Of a stretch of 64,000 bases of DNA, positions 34,874 through 44,131 are shown piece by piece. The stretch comes from Bacteroidia bacterium (GTDB taxonomy: Bacteria > Bacteroidota > Bacteroidia > J057). The number at the start of each line of letters is the position of its first letter. The stretch's first letter is position 1. The notes below the pieces were generated by a model. That model saw nothing but the letters and a program-made list of their open reading frames with translations, did not search any database and was not told the origin of the DNA. Location of the stretch: the NCBI GenBank assembly GCA_030430575.1, contig JAUIKF010000003.1:186001-250000 (forward strand). The letters run 5' to 3'. Position numbers and translations under genes: made by a program.

Positions 34874-36652
34874 TTAATTTTCCTTCAAATAAGCAAATAT
34901 TTCCTTGCGCATATTTAAAAATCCTGCTTCTGTGGGTTCATAAATCACGTGGCGGTATTTTTTGAAGTCAAAAGGAATATCGCCAGAACGTTGTGTCAAG
35001 ATCACTACTTTTTTGCCTAAGGTATGCGCAATGCCAAGTATATAAAATACTTCCGGAGATTTTTCTGAAACATCCGCCAGAATAAAATCAGCTTTACTGA
35101 CTTCATCCCAAATTTTCTCCAAGACCACATACTCAAAGATGGAAGTAGCTTGCCAGCAGGTAAACCCAGCGGGTGTCAAGGCGTGTTGTAACTCTTTCCA
35201 GACTGATTTTGCATCCTCCCCTTCAGAAGGTACCACCACCAAACAACTGTTTTTCACCAACTCTATTCGCCTACGTTTAAAGATAGGTCGCACCAAAATT
35301 CCTCCCTGCTGAACTAGTGCCGAGGTTTCAACCTCCTGCTTTCTGGGAACATTATAGGTTTTCAGTCTCAACCTTTCCCATAACAAATCACTCAGCCGTT
35401 GCTCCTTCATGTTATCTCCTAACAAGAGGGAAAAACTCCCTGAACCCGTCCCGAACTCAAACACAATATTGATGGTTTGCCCCGTTATCGGCCGGGTGAG
35501 ATATAGAGAAAGCATGCTCACTGCCCGTTGGTAGAGATAAAACAAGTCTTTGAGTTGCTCCATCACTACGTCGTGGTAATGGTCGCCTTCCTTACTAGAT
35601 AGGAAAGCCATAGCTTGTGCACTTTTGAGAAAATCTTGATTTATCTCAGCTACCAATTTCAACAAATCCTCTATTACAAAAGTATCAGGATCAAAGTTGA
35701 AAGTCTCTTTCGTCGCCTCCAAGCTGAAGCCAGTATCTCCTTCGGGCATAGATAACTGACTGATTATCAAAGACGCCATATCTTCGTTAGAGTCAGTACA
35801 CACCCTTAATTCGCTATCCGCTTCCAACGGCAAAGGAGAATAAGACAAGTCCAATTCCAACTTTTTCCCATCTGCACCATCCATACGGATATAGAGCTTA
35901 TGAATGTCTCCCTTGAGTTGGTAGAGGTTTTCCCTTAATTCATCTGCCTTAAGCCCCATCATCAGATCCCCTCCATAAGTCAGGATTCTAAGGTCAAAAG
36001 TAGCATCGTCTAGGTATTGGATAAAAAGGTCATAAATAAAATCGACCAGTGTATCTACCTGGATCTCTTTATTAAAGATAAATTTCGTCTCATATACAGC
36101 GTATGTTTTAGGCTCAGTTGGCACAGGTTGTCCCATAATTCCCATAATCGGCGCTGCCTTTGCCTTTTTTTCACCAGCCTCTGCAATCTCTTGCAGGAGG
36201 TCTCCCAATTGCTCGCTGAGGGCTTCCTCTGCAGGCTCAACTGTTGGTGGCACTTCTTCTTGGATTTCTGGTTCTGGTCGAGGTTCCCAAATTCCAAGCA
36301 GCATATCTCTGATTTCCTCATTTTCAGCTTTGCTTCCAGCAACTATGACAAATTGGCCATCTCCTTCTCCACTCCCCTTTGCAAATCTTATATTAATATT
36401 TAGCCCTTTTCCTTTCTCAGTGCTACTGGAAGTAGAGATAGTACTGATTTTTTGCGGATACTTGGCATATAAAGCCTTCAACTCCTCATACTCCAACCCA
36501 TAATGACTTTCTCCTTTGGTGGTTTTGAGGTACGAATTGAAGATCCGGTCTTCCAGGAAATGTGCGGAAATCTGCGAAAGACGTTCGATGAGGATATCAA
36601 TCGTCACTTCATTTCCAAAAGAGAAGCTGCCATATAGGGGCTTTATTTTCAT
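34874..36652 (-). CDS. Three-repeat protein with C-terminal nucleoside-deoxyribosyltransferase/TIR-like domain
   Basis: 592 residues, no signal peptide or membrane segment, so cytoplasmic. Three similar units of about 120 residues lie at 1-122, 183-303 and 308-432. Each has a strand, a helix pair (VTIDILIERLSQISAHFLED; VDTLVDFIYDLFIQYLDDAT; VIEDLLKLVAEINQDFLKSA), a strand pair ending in NINIRF, LELDLSY or NIVFEF, and a closing helix. A Pro/Glu-rich linker (125-180) joins units 1 and 2. The C-terminal domain (463-592) contains ADFILADVSEKSPEVFYILG and IAHTLGKKVVILTQ, the core of nucleoside 2-deoxyribosyltransferase-like folds, but the usual Glu of YELG is Ile here. No characterised homologue is recognised. 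Confidence 0.8.
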   Translation of the reverse strand: MKIKPLYGSFSFGNEVTIDILIERLSQISAHFLEDRIFNSYLKTTKGESHYGLEYEELKALYAKYPQKISTISTSSSTEKGKGLNINIRFAKGSGEGDGQFVIVAGSKAENEEIRDMLLGIWEPRPEPEIQEEVPPTVEPAEEALSEQLGDLLQEIAEAGEKKAKAAPIMGIMGQPVPTEPKTYAVYETKFIFNKEIQVDTLVDFIYDLFIQYLDDATFDLRILTYGGDLMMGLKADELRENLYQLKGDIHKLYIRMDGADGKKLELDLSYSPLPLEADSELRVCTDSNEDMASLIISQLSMPEGDTGFSLEATKETFNFDPDTFVIEDLLKLVAEINQDFLKSAQAMAFLSSKEGDHYHDVVMEQLKDLFYLYQRAVSMLSLYLTRPITGQTINIVFEFGTGSGSFSLLLGDNMKEQRLSDLLWERLRLKTYNVPRKQEVETSALVQQGGILVRPIFKRRRIELVKNSCLVVVPSEGEDAKSVWKELQHALTPAGFTCWQATSIFEYVVLEKIWDEVSKADFILADVSEKSPEVFYILGIAHTLGKKVVILTQRSGDIPFDFKKYRHVIYEPTEAGFLNMRKEIFAYLKEN

Positions 36653-36660
36653 GTAGTTAA

Positions 36661-36742
36661 CAAATGATTGAATGATAGAAGGAGAGAATGATAGAATAGA
36701 AGAAGAATGATAATATGAGTAAATGAATAAATGATAAAGTGA
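36661..36742. repeat. Octamer-like AT-rich repeat tract
   Basis: Imperfect tandem units of AATGATAG, GAATGATA, ATGAGTAA and AATGATAA type, the reverse complement of the ATTCTATC and ATTTACTC octamers at 42392 and 7563. It fills the gap between two minus-strand genes. Confidence 0.5.
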
Positions 36743-36775
36743 ATGCCGATTGGGAAATAAACTTCTTTCTAGCTC

Positions 36776-39700
36776 TTAATTCCCTGTACATCCACATGTT
36801 GGGCCATAAAAGCCGTGGGTAGTCCCATGCCAATCAAAAAACTCTGACGTACGGCCATTTTCCCAGAAAAATGGCTGCCGTCTCTTGGGGTGAGCTCCCA
36901 CCTCATTCATGGTATTAGGGTCGTATACCCGTCCGTTTTTGACGACCATGTAAATATCTTCTGTGTGTTGGATATCATCCAGTGGATTGGCATTCAAGAT
37001 GACGATGTCTGCCATCTTCCCAGGAGCCATCGATCCTAATGCATGTCCCATGCCGATGTAGTCGGCACCGTGCTGTGTAGCTGCGCGAAGAGCTTCATAA
37101 GGAGTCATACCTCCCTGAACCAGCATCCATAACTCCCAATGAGCACCCAGCCCCTGAAGCTGTCCATGTGCCCCTAATTGCACTTTGGTGCCGCCGCCGA
37201 GCAGTTTTTTACAGCCCTCGGCATTAGTGATATGCCCAAACTCTGTGTCAGGGACCATCGTCCTACGACGAGACCGGGCATCCACAATCGCTCGTGGCGT
37301 GAATGTCAGCAGGCGCTCCTTTTCCCATACATTGGTCTTTTGGTACCAATAATTCTCTCCCCATAAGCCGCCGTAGCCTACCACTAGGGTGGGGGTATAT
37401 CCTGTTTGACTATTGTTCCAAAGATTGGTGACATCCGCATAAAATGGATTCACGGGGATGGAGTGCTCTACCCCAGTATGACCGTCCAGAATCATGGTCA
37501 TATTGTGCAAAAAGGTGGAACCCCCTTCTGGATACACCATCATTTCCAATTCACGCGCAGCCTGAACGACCTGCTGACGCTGTTCGCGTCTAGGTTGGTT
37601 ATAACTTTTCACAGAAAAGGCACCCACAGCCTTTAATCGGCGTAAGTGAGACCGCGCATCATCAAGGCTATTGATGACTGCTTTGAAGTCTCCTTCTGCT
37701 CCATAGAGAATGGTTCCAGTAGAATAGATTCTTGGGCCTACCATAAGCCCTGCTTCTACCATCTCCCTTTGGGAAAAGACCATCTCAGTGCTGATCGAAG
37801 GATCATGGGTAGTCGTCACGCCATAGGCGAGATTCGCATAATATGACCATTGCTGTTGAGGAGACAAGCCATTCCAGCTCGCTCCTAAATGGGCATGTAC
37901 ATCAATTAAACCTGGAATAAGGGTCTTTCCCGTGCAATTCATCACATAGGCTCCTGCAACCTCCGGCGGGGCTCCTTCCCCAATCATTTTTATTTTATTG
38001 TCCTTTATCCAAACATATCCTTTTTCAATCACCTCTTCTCCGCGCATGGTGATTATTCGTCCATGTGTCAAGATCAAATCTCCTTTAGGAATATCAGTTG
38101 AGATTTTCAATCCGATGTCTAGCCCCTTTTCAGCGACAGGAGGCAACTCGGAGGGTGCGCCTTCTACAAAATCAAAAGAAGTTTTGATACTCCTAGTGAA
38201 ATATTCTGGGCCTAGCACCCAGTGAAGGTTTTTGCTATCGCCAGACCAGTGAAGGGAGGTGCCAGCATCGCGGGAAACTTTTGTTATCGGAAGGGTAGAA
38301 GACTTAGCAGATAGGTCAATTTCTTTACCGATCTGAGGCATAGGCGCGACGTAGGCATTAAACAGTTCCGTAAAGGCAAACCATTTACCATCGGGACTTG
38401 GGACAAATTGGGTTGCGTATTTTGAGGAAAAAATGGTCTGTACTTCGCGGGATTTTACATCAATACATTTAAAAAACTTTTTGATACTTCCCATTTGAAC
38501 CAAATAGTACACCTTACGGCTATCCGCACTGAACTGGGGCATGGTACCATGGTCAACAAGCAGTTCATTTTCACGAGAAGCAAAGGTGTGCAGATAAATG
38601 CCTGTATTCTTTCCATGCGTTCTCCCCAAAACGATATTCCCCGCGCCTTTTTCAAAAACAAGGGACAGACCATCGGGACTGAACCTTGGATGGTGGTAAT
38701 AGCCTTTTTCTTTTGTCAGGCGGTAGAGCCTCGTTATGACACCTGGCAATTCGCTCAAGGAGGCCATGTATACGTGCCCCATGTCCTGATCATCCCATGT
38801 CGTGAAAGCGATGTAATCCCCTTTTGGGCTAAAAGTGGGGTAATACTCAAAATCGTCATCATTTGTCAGTCTTTGTGGCTTTCCATTGGGTAATTCTTTT
38901 AAGTAAATATGCCCTAATGCATTGAATGCCAGCCATTTGCCATCGGGAGATGTCGTGGCGTGGCGAATCATCTTAGCCTGAAGGGTCGGGGGAGCCACTT
39001 CCTGACGGAAATTCACGGCATCCTGAATCACTTGCTTGACAGGAGCTTCGAAAGGAATGACCACAGTTTTGAGGGTTTTTAACATCAGTTTCCTGATTTT
39101 TCCCTTTGCCCAAAAAACTACTCCGCTTGCATCAGGCAACCAGGCAAATCCTGGATAAACGCCGTGGATCGCCCAGGTCTCTTGCTGATCATGAGAGAGG
39201 TCATCATAGATAGGCCACTCTTCGCCAGTAGCAAGGTCATGGATATAAAGGACACTTTTGGTACGAACACGCTTCACAAAGGCCAGGTATTTGCCATCAG
39301 GAGATGCCTGAGGTCTACAAGCCCCGCCAGAACCACCTGTGACATTGGTCAGTTTTCCCGTTTCTCGATCGTACCGACGGATCATATATATCTGACCATT
39401 AGGGTCTTTATTATACTGAAATATGCGCCCGCCACTCATGTCTTCACTGAAGTAAACATATCGTCCATCAGGCGAGATAGAAATATCATTAGCGGCATCT
39501 TGCTGATCGTTTTTGCGCTTGGTGAGCTGAATGCCTTTAGCCCCTGATAGATGGTACATCCACAGTTCTCCTGCGCCCAAAGAGCGCCCAGAGGTGAAAT
39601 GCTTACGGGTGATGAGGTAATGCCCATCTGGAGTAGGTACAGCTCCATTAACGAGACGAAAGGATTCCTTGGTTAATTGGTTCAAATTGGAACCATCTTT

Positions 39701-40048
39701 GTCCATTATCCATATATTGTCACCGCCTCCTCGATCACTTGTAAATAATATCTTTTTCCCATCAGGCATGAAACGGGGTTGAAATTCATAAGGCAGTCCA
39801 CCAGAGAGCAGATTGGCTTTTCCTCCTTCAATCGGCATGGAATAGATATCCCCCAATAGATCAAAAACAATGGTTTTTCCATCGGGACTCACATCGAGAT
39901 TCATCCAGGTGCCTTCATCTACAACAAATGAAGCTTCTGTAAAAGGGCCTTGTGGCGTTGCCACCTCCCATTTATCTTGGTCTTGGGCAAATGTTATTAC
40001 AGGCACCAGCAATATGGACCACAATACAGCGTTTAGCGTTCTGATCAT
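36776..40048 (-). CDS. Secreted PD40 beta-propeller / amidohydrolase fusion
   Basis: 1090 residues with a signal peptide (MIRTLNAVLWSILLVPVITFA). The N-terminal 650 residues carry repeated PD40/TolB-like blades (SPDGKTIVFDLLG, SPDGRYVYFSEDM, SPDGKYLAFVKRV, SPKGDYIAFTTWD). The C-terminal 400 residues form an amidohydrolase: GLIDVHAHLG (first metal His pair), HTGVEHSIP, GAHGQLQGLGAHWEL and the closing APGKMADIVILNANPL. It probably hydrolyses a cyclic amide or peptide-like substrate in the periplasm. A cysteine-containing tail (PTCGCTGN) ends it. A TATATTTG box lies 34 nt upstream. Transcribed divergently from the LysM pair. Confidence 0.9.
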   Translation of the reverse strand: MIRTLNAVLWSILLVPVITFAQDQDKWEVATPQGPFTEASFVVDEGTWMNLDVSPDGKTIVFDLLGDIYSMPIEGGKANLLSGGLPYEFQPRFMPDGKKILFTSDRGGGDNIWIMDKDGSNLNQLTKESFRLVNGAVPTPDGHYLITRKHFTSGRSLGAGELWMYHLSGAKGIQLTKRKNDQQDAANDISISPDGRYVYFSEDMSGGRIFQYNKDPNGQIYMIRRYDRETGKLTNVTGGSGGACRPQASPDGKYLAFVKRVRTKSVLYIHDLATGEEWPIYDDLSHDQQETWAIHGVYPGFAWLPDASGVVFWAKGKIRKLMLKTLKTVVIPFEAPVKQVIQDAVNFRQEVAPPTLQAKMIRHATTSPDGKWLAFNALGHIYLKELPNGKPQRLTNDDDFEYYPTFSPKGDYIAFTTWDDQDMGHVYMASLSELPGVITRLYRLTKEKGYYHHPRFSPDGLSLVFEKGAGNIVLGRTHGKNTGIYLHTFASRENELLVDHGTMPQFSADSRKVYYLVQMGSIKKFFKCIDVKSREVQTIFSSKYATQFVPSPDGKWFAFTELFNAYVAPMPQIGKEIDLSAKSSTLPITKVSRDAGTSLHWSGDSKNLHWVLGPEYFTRSIKTSFDFVEGAPSELPPVAEKGLDIGLKISTDIPKGDLILTHGRIITMRGEEVIEKGYVWIKDNKIKMIGEGAPPEVAGAYVMNCTGKTLIPGLIDVHAHLGASWNGLSPQQQWSYYANLAYGVTTTHDPSISTEMVFSQREMVEAGLMVGPRIYSTGTILYGAEGDFKAVINSLDDARSHLRRLKAVGAFSVKSYNQPRREQRQQVVQAARELEMMVYPEGGSTFLHNMTMILDGHTGVEHSIPVNPFYADVTNLWNNSQTGYTPTLVVGYGGLWGENYWYQKTNVWEKERLLTFTPRAIVDARSRRRTMVPDTEFGHITNAEGCKKLLGGGTKVQLGAHGQLQGLGAHWELWMLVQGGMTPYEALRAATQHGADYIGMGHALGSMAPGKMADIVILNANPLDDIQHTEDIYMVVKNGRVYDPNTMNEVGAHPKRRQPFFWENGRTSEFFDWHGTTHGFYGPTCGCTGN

Positions 40049-40082
40049 AAAAAAAGGTATTGGATTGTACTTTGGATTGTGG

Positions 40083-40090
40083 CAAATATA
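40083..40090 (-). promoter_or_regulatory. -7 box of the PD40/amidohydrolase gene
   Basis: Minus-strand TATATTTG, full TAnnTTTG match, 34 nt before the ATG. Confidence 0.45.
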
Positions 40091-40151
40091 CTATCTTTTG
40101 CCTATCTTTTTGGTGAAACAATTCCAAGTAACCAAAATATTTATCATATCC

Positions 40152-40159
40152 TAACTTAG
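40152..40159 (+). promoter_or_regulatory. Candidate -7 box of the LysM pair
   Basis: TAACTTAG, 7 of 8 to TAnnTTTG, 5 nt before the ATG at 40165; implies little or no 5' leader. Confidence 0.35.
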
Positions 40160-40164
40160 CAACC

Positions 40165-41169
40165 ATGAAACTATTCCCTATCAAATCTTTGAGTTTTATC
40201 CTTCTACTTGTCCTTTACTTTCCCCTAAAAGCCCAGGAACCAGTCCTGGTGCAAGCCATGAAGCAGATTGAAGCCTTTGAAACACGGGTTTCTGCCTTAT
40301 TGGGATTTGGCGGTGCAAATGGGCTTGAAGCTACCGATACCCGATCTCTCAGCGACCTTTTCCTCACAGAGGAGGTGACCATCGGCTGGGAATGGCGCAA
40401 GAATGGAGGCCTTCAAGCCTTCACTCACCCTGCCAAAGGCTTGGCCGTAGCCCTACGTGCCAAAGCTTCTGGGCAGCGGATTTTTAGTGATCACGCGATT
40501 GTTTTTCGAACGCTGGAAGTCTTCCAACTCAAGGGGTTTCAAAATCTTGATGGCAACTCATATCTAGCTATTGGGAATCTATGGAAATTTCAGGCAGATA
40601 ATTCAGGCAAGGTCAATCTTACCGGCTACGAACGCCCAGAAGAGGTTGCTGTCAAGGTCTCAGCAGCTGAGCGGGCACGGCTACTGATTCAGCCTTCTGA
40701 GGTATTCTTGGGAAAAACCGACATGGTCATTTCCCTAACATCTTCCCTTGCAGCTTCCGATGACTCAGGCAGCAGCCCAATCAGCAACCAAAGATTGGAA
40801 AACATAGAAAAAATACATTTTGTCCAAAAAGGAGAGACTTTGTACGGCCTCGCCCGAAAGTATGGCCTGGAGATTGAAACGCTTAAAAGACTTAATGGCC
40901 TGACAGACAACCTTATCCAGCCTGGCCAGCGACTGATGGTGCAAGGAGGCATAGCCAGCAAGATGGAAGAACCGCCGATAAACAATACCGAAGGCACGCG
41001 GGATATAGAGAAACGGAAACAGCAAAGCGCCCAGAAACTCTACCAAGTAGAAGAAGGAGATAATCTCTTCACCATTGCAGATAAGCATGGCCTATCTATT
41101 GTAGATTTGGTGGATATGAATCCCAATTCCAGTTTTGATGTAGGGGATAAAGTGGTGGTAAAAAAGTAA
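40165..41169 (+). CDS. Secreted LysM protein (first of two paralogues)
   Basis: 334 residues with signal peptide (about 1-23). An N-terminal domain of about 190 residues, without recognised family, precedes two LysM modules: VQKGETLYGLARKYGLEIET...DNLIQPGQRLMV (about 216-262) and VEEGDNLFTIADKHGLSIVD...VGDKVVV (about 292-333). LysM binds peptidoglycan or other GlcNAc-containing glycans, so the protein is expected in the periplasm or envelope. The next gene encodes a protein with the same architecture 23 bp downstream, indicating tandem duplication. Confidence 0.88.
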   Translation: MKLFPIKSLSFILLLVLYFPLKAQEPVLVQAMKQIEAFETRVSALLGFGGANGLEATDTRSLSDLFLTEEVTIGWEWRKNGGLQAFTHPAKGLAVALRAKASGQRIFSDHAIVFRTLEVFQLKGFQNLDGNSYLAIGNLWKFQADNSGKVNLTGYERPEEVAVKVSAAERARLLIQPSEVFLGKTDMVISLTSSLAASDDSGSSPISNQRLENIEKIHFVQKGETLYGLARKYGLEIETLKRLNGLTDNLIQPGQRLMVQGGIASKMEEPPINNTEGTRDIEKRKQQSAQKLYQVEEGDNLFTIADKHGLSIVDLVDMNPNSSFDVGDKVVVKK

Positions 41170-41192
41170 ATTTTGAATCCTATACAAAAGCT

Positions 41193-42203
41193 ATGAAACC
41201 TTACCAGAACATATCCGTCGCCCTCATCATTGCCCTGGCCTCCATTTTTCCTGCCATTGCCCAGCAAACCTCTCCGCTTGAAACAGGGCAATATCAGCTC
41301 CAAGATTTTCGAAAGAAACTGAAGGATGTCATGGCTGTGAGTCGGAGACTAGATAATAGCAACAATCCCGCTATCCGTAGCGATCAAATGGTCAACTTCC
41401 TGGTAGAAGGGAATTTTTTGACAACTAATGAAATAATAAATGTTGAATGGTTGGAGGGGGGGCGCCATATCAAGGAGCAAATTCCAGCAAACACTTTGGG
41501 TGCTATTCTTCAGAAAAAGAAAGCTCAAAATGCTTCTTCTGCTTACAAAATGCGCGTTTTGGCAGTAGATATTTTTCAATTGACCAATGTAGGGAAGGTA
41601 GCTAGCAGAAATTATGCAGAAGGCATTTCTTGGCGTCATGCCGTAGGGGATGATGGGTGCTTGGAACTATTGAATAAAACGCCTGTCAAAATCCCTTTGC
41701 GTACAGACACAGAGCGCTTCAATTTGTCTAATAAAATAGGAAAAACATTTCTTACAAATTTGACAGTTGAAATGCGAGAATCCTCTCCATTTGTTTCAGG
41801 AGGTGCCCCCAGTATGAGAAGTGCTGATACCGACTCCAAAGTCATTCACAATGTCCAAAAAGGAGAAACGCTCTACAGCATCGCTCGCCACCACCAAATG
41901 ACCGTCAAAATGCTCAAGGAGCAAAATCAGTTGACAGACAATGTCATATATCCTGGGCAGGTGTTGACGGTAAGAGCTGTCTCTCTTTCCAGTGAAAGTA
42001 CCCGAAGAATCTCACCTAATTCAGGCACCTCTTCGCCCTCACCTGTCGTTACAAGTTCAGATTCGCACTATATCGTTCTTCAAGGCGATGACATGTTCAG
42101 CGTCGCCAATAAATTTAACATTACCATCCTTCAATTGATGGACCTAAATCCCGAAACTACGTTCCCGTTAGAAGCGGGAAATCAAGTGAGGATAAAACCT
42201 TAG
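41193..42203 (+). CDS. Secreted LysM protein (second paralogue)
   Basis: 336 residues: signal peptide (about 1-23), an N-terminal domain similar in layout to that of the upstream protein (ETGQYQLQDFRKKLKDVMAV, EGISWRHAVGDDGCLELLNK), then LysM modules at about 219-265 (VQKGETLYSIARHHQMTVKM, DNVIYPGQVL) and 289-335 (VLQGDDMFSVANKFNITILQ). A Ser/Thr-rich linker separates them. Together with its paralogue it precedes an OstA-like envelope gene, but a repeat element intervenes. Function beyond glycan binding is unknown. Confidence 0.87.
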   Translation: MKPYQNISVALIIALASIFPAIAQQTSPLETGQYQLQDFRKKLKDVMAVSRRLDNSNNPAIRSDQMVNFLVEGNFLTTNEIINVEWLEGGRHIKEQIPANTLGAILQKKKAQNASSAYKMRVLAVDIFQLTNVGKVASRNYAEGISWRHAVGDDGCLELLNKTPVKIPLRTDTERFNLSNKIGKTFLTNLTVEMRESSPFVSGGAPSMRSADTDSKVIHNVQKGETLYSIARHHQMTVKMLKEQNQLTDNVIYPGQVLTVRAVSLSSESTRRISPNSGTSSPSPVVTSSDSHYIVLQGDDMFSVANKFNITILQLMDLNPETTFPLEAGNQVRIKP

Positions 42204-42390
42204 AGATTGTTCGGGGCTATCGCCCCTCTCTGTCAGACCGCTCAGGCTGCGCCTTCGCTTTCAGATCGTTCGGCCCAAAGGCCTCACTGTCAGACCGCTC
42301 GGCTCGAAGACTCGCCTCGCTATGAGACAAGAGAAGAAACTGAACTTTAGTCTGACAGTGAGGTCCGTCCGCAGACCGAACGGTCTCACA
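42204..42390 (-). repeat. GAGACCGCTCGG palindromic intergenic element, copy A
   Basis: The tract is built from repeated modules AGACCGCTCGGCTCGAAG, ACTCGCCTCGCT and GTTCGGCCCAAAGGCCTC, ending in GACCGAACGGTCTC. Read on the minus strand its core (GACTAAAG, TTCTCTTGTCTC, then GCGAGGCGAGTCTTCG) aligns with copies B (54645) and C (57350). No coding potential that I trust. Confidence 0.8.
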
Positions 42391-42391
42391 T

Positions 42392-42439
42392 ATTCTATCA
42401 TTCTATCATTCACTCATTCTATCATTCTATCATTTACTC
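42392..42439. repeat. Six tandem octamers (ATTCTATC and variants) abutting a start codon
   Basis: ATTCTATC, ATTCTATC, ATTCACTC, ATTCTATC, ATTCTATC, ATTTACTC, then AT and the TTG start codon of the OstA-like gene at 42441. The 8-bp unit is not a multiple of three. Confidence 0.75.
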
Positions 42440-42440
42440 A

Positions 42441-44063
42441 TTGCCTTCCGTTAATCGCTTTTTTTTACTCCTTAGCCTGATGACAGGCATTTGGTTCTCA
42501 GGGCTGAGTCAGCCTCTTACATCTGATCAGGATAGCACCAAAAAGATCAAGATCCTCCAAGCGCGCTCTTTGAGTTTTTCTAAAGAAAAACTAGATGCAC
42601 AGAAATTCAAAGGAGATGTCATTATCCAACATGATTCTACCTTGATCTACTGTGACAGCGTGTATTTTTTTGATAAGGACAACAGAATAGAAGCCTATAG
42701 CAATGTCCGCATTGTGATGCCTGATAGCGTCGTGATGGTCTGTGACCGCATGGACTATGATGGCACCACGCGGATCGCGGATGCCTTCAGGAATATTACC
42801 CTGACCGATGGCGAAGCCATTTTGGAAACCAGTCGTTTGTCCTATTTCCGAAACGAAACCTATGGAGAATACCGCAATGGCGGGACCCTATACAATGGAG
42901 ACGATACGCTTACTAGCAAACTGGGCTATTTCTACCCCAATGATGACATGGCCTATTTTCGAAAAGATGTAGTGCTATGGAATCCTGATTACAGGCTTGA
43001 AACCGATACTTTGGGGTATAATACCAAAGACAAAGTTGCGCTATTCATGACAGAAACCTTTATCACCAATAAGGATGGCGAACTCACCACCAAACAGGGC
43101 GAATATCATACGGAGTCCAATGAACTGTTTCTTTTTTCGCGTAATGAGTTGCAAAATGAGGACTATAAAGTTGTCGCTGAGAACCTCAATTTTGACAATA
43201 AAACCAGTATAGGCGTTGCCAAAAAAGATGTTGTCATCGAGCCTAAGGATAGTTCCATGACGATCACTGGGCAATATGGATGGTTCAATCAGGAGGACAA
43301 AATCAGCTTTGTCACGGATACGGCGGTGGCAGTGCAGTACTTGGACGATGATACCCTATATGTGACCGCAGATACACTTTACACCCTTGAAGACAGTGCT
43401 GAACACAGGACATTCAAGGCATTTTATCATGTGTATTTCTTCATGAATGACATGCAAGGCCAAGCCGACTCCATGATCTATCGATATAGTGATTCTCTGA
43501 TTGAACTATATGGGAATCCCATGATCTGGGCAGATAGCAGCCAGATTTCGGCTGATACCATTCGCTTATATCTCGCTAATGACAAAGCAGACTCCATGAG
43601 CCTATCCAAAAACGCCTTTGTCATTTCCTTGGCCGATAGCGTAGGATTTAACCAAATCAAAGGGCGAAACATCCAAGCACGGTTCCAAGACAATTCCCTA
43701 CGTCATCTCCACGTCACAGGCAATGCTGAGACCATTTATTTTGGGAAGGATGAAGAAACGGGAGGCTACCTCGCTATGAGTCAATCGAGTTCTCAGGAAA
43801 TGGACATTTTTATGGAGAACAATCAGGTGGTTAAGGTCAAAAACATCAAAGATGTTCAAGCAGTCCTTGAACCTTATTGGAAGATCATGTATGAGACGAA
43901 TCAGCTAGGGGGAGTTAATTGGCGCTATGAAGAAAGACCTCAGAAGCCGGAATCCGCCAAGGCATTTGGGATGAAATATGCAATGCCATTGGCTGTGATG
44001 AAGCCTGCAGAGATGACTGAAGAGTCTGAAGAGGAACCTATGCTAGATGAAAATAAGCCATAA
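42441..44063 (+). CDS. OstA-like (LptA/LptD N-terminal fold) envelope protein
   Basis: 540 residues. A TTG at 42441 gives a convincing signal peptide (NRFFLLLSLMTGIWFSGLSQ); the next ATG (42483) would leave only its last part, so I prefer TTG. The mature protein is a long run of beta-jellyroll repeats of the OstA type (LDAQKFKGDVIIQHDSTLIY, IEAYSNVRIVMPDSVVMVCD, DMAYFRKDVVLWNPDYRLET). In Bacteroidota such proteins are thought to take part in periplasmic LPS transport. The start codon directly abuts an octamer tandem repeat. A strong terminator follows the stop. Confidence 0.85.
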   Translation: MPSVNRFFLLLSLMTGIWFSGLSQPLTSDQDSTKKIKILQARSLSFSKEKLDAQKFKGDVIIQHDSTLIYCDSVYFFDKDNRIEAYSNVRIVMPDSVVMVCDRMDYDGTTRIADAFRNITLTDGEAILETSRLSYFRNETYGEYRNGGTLYNGDDTLTSKLGYFYPNDDMAYFRKDVVLWNPDYRLETDTLGYNTKDKVALFMTETFITNKDGELTTKQGEYHTESNELFLFSRNELQNEDYKVVAENLNFDNKTSIGVAKKDVVIEPKDSSMTITGQYGWFNQEDKISFVTDTAVAVQYLDDDTLYVTADTLYTLEDSAEHRTFKAFYHVYFFMNDMQGQADSMIYRYSDSLIELYGNPMIWADSSQISADTIRLYLANDKADSMSLSKNAFVISLADSVGFNQIKGRNIQARFQDNSLRHLHVTGNAETIYFGKDEETGGYLAMSQSSSQEMDIFMENNQVVKVKNIKDVQAVLEPYWKIMYETNQLGGVNWRYEERPQKPESAKAFGMKYAMPLAVMKPAEMTEESEEEPMLDENKP

Positions 44064-44074
44064 ATTTTTAAGAG

Positions 44075-44126
44075 AGACCTCGGAAGTTTAATTATCACAA
44101 TGGTCAAAAACTTCCGAGGTCTTTTT
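44075..44126 (+). terminator. Rho-independent terminator after the OstA-like gene
   Basis: AGACCTCGGAAGTTT pairs over 15 bp with AAACTTCCGAGGTCT, separated by an 18-base loop, followed by TTTTTCTC. It lies between convergent genes. Confidence 0.85.
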
Positions 44127-44131
44127 CTCAA

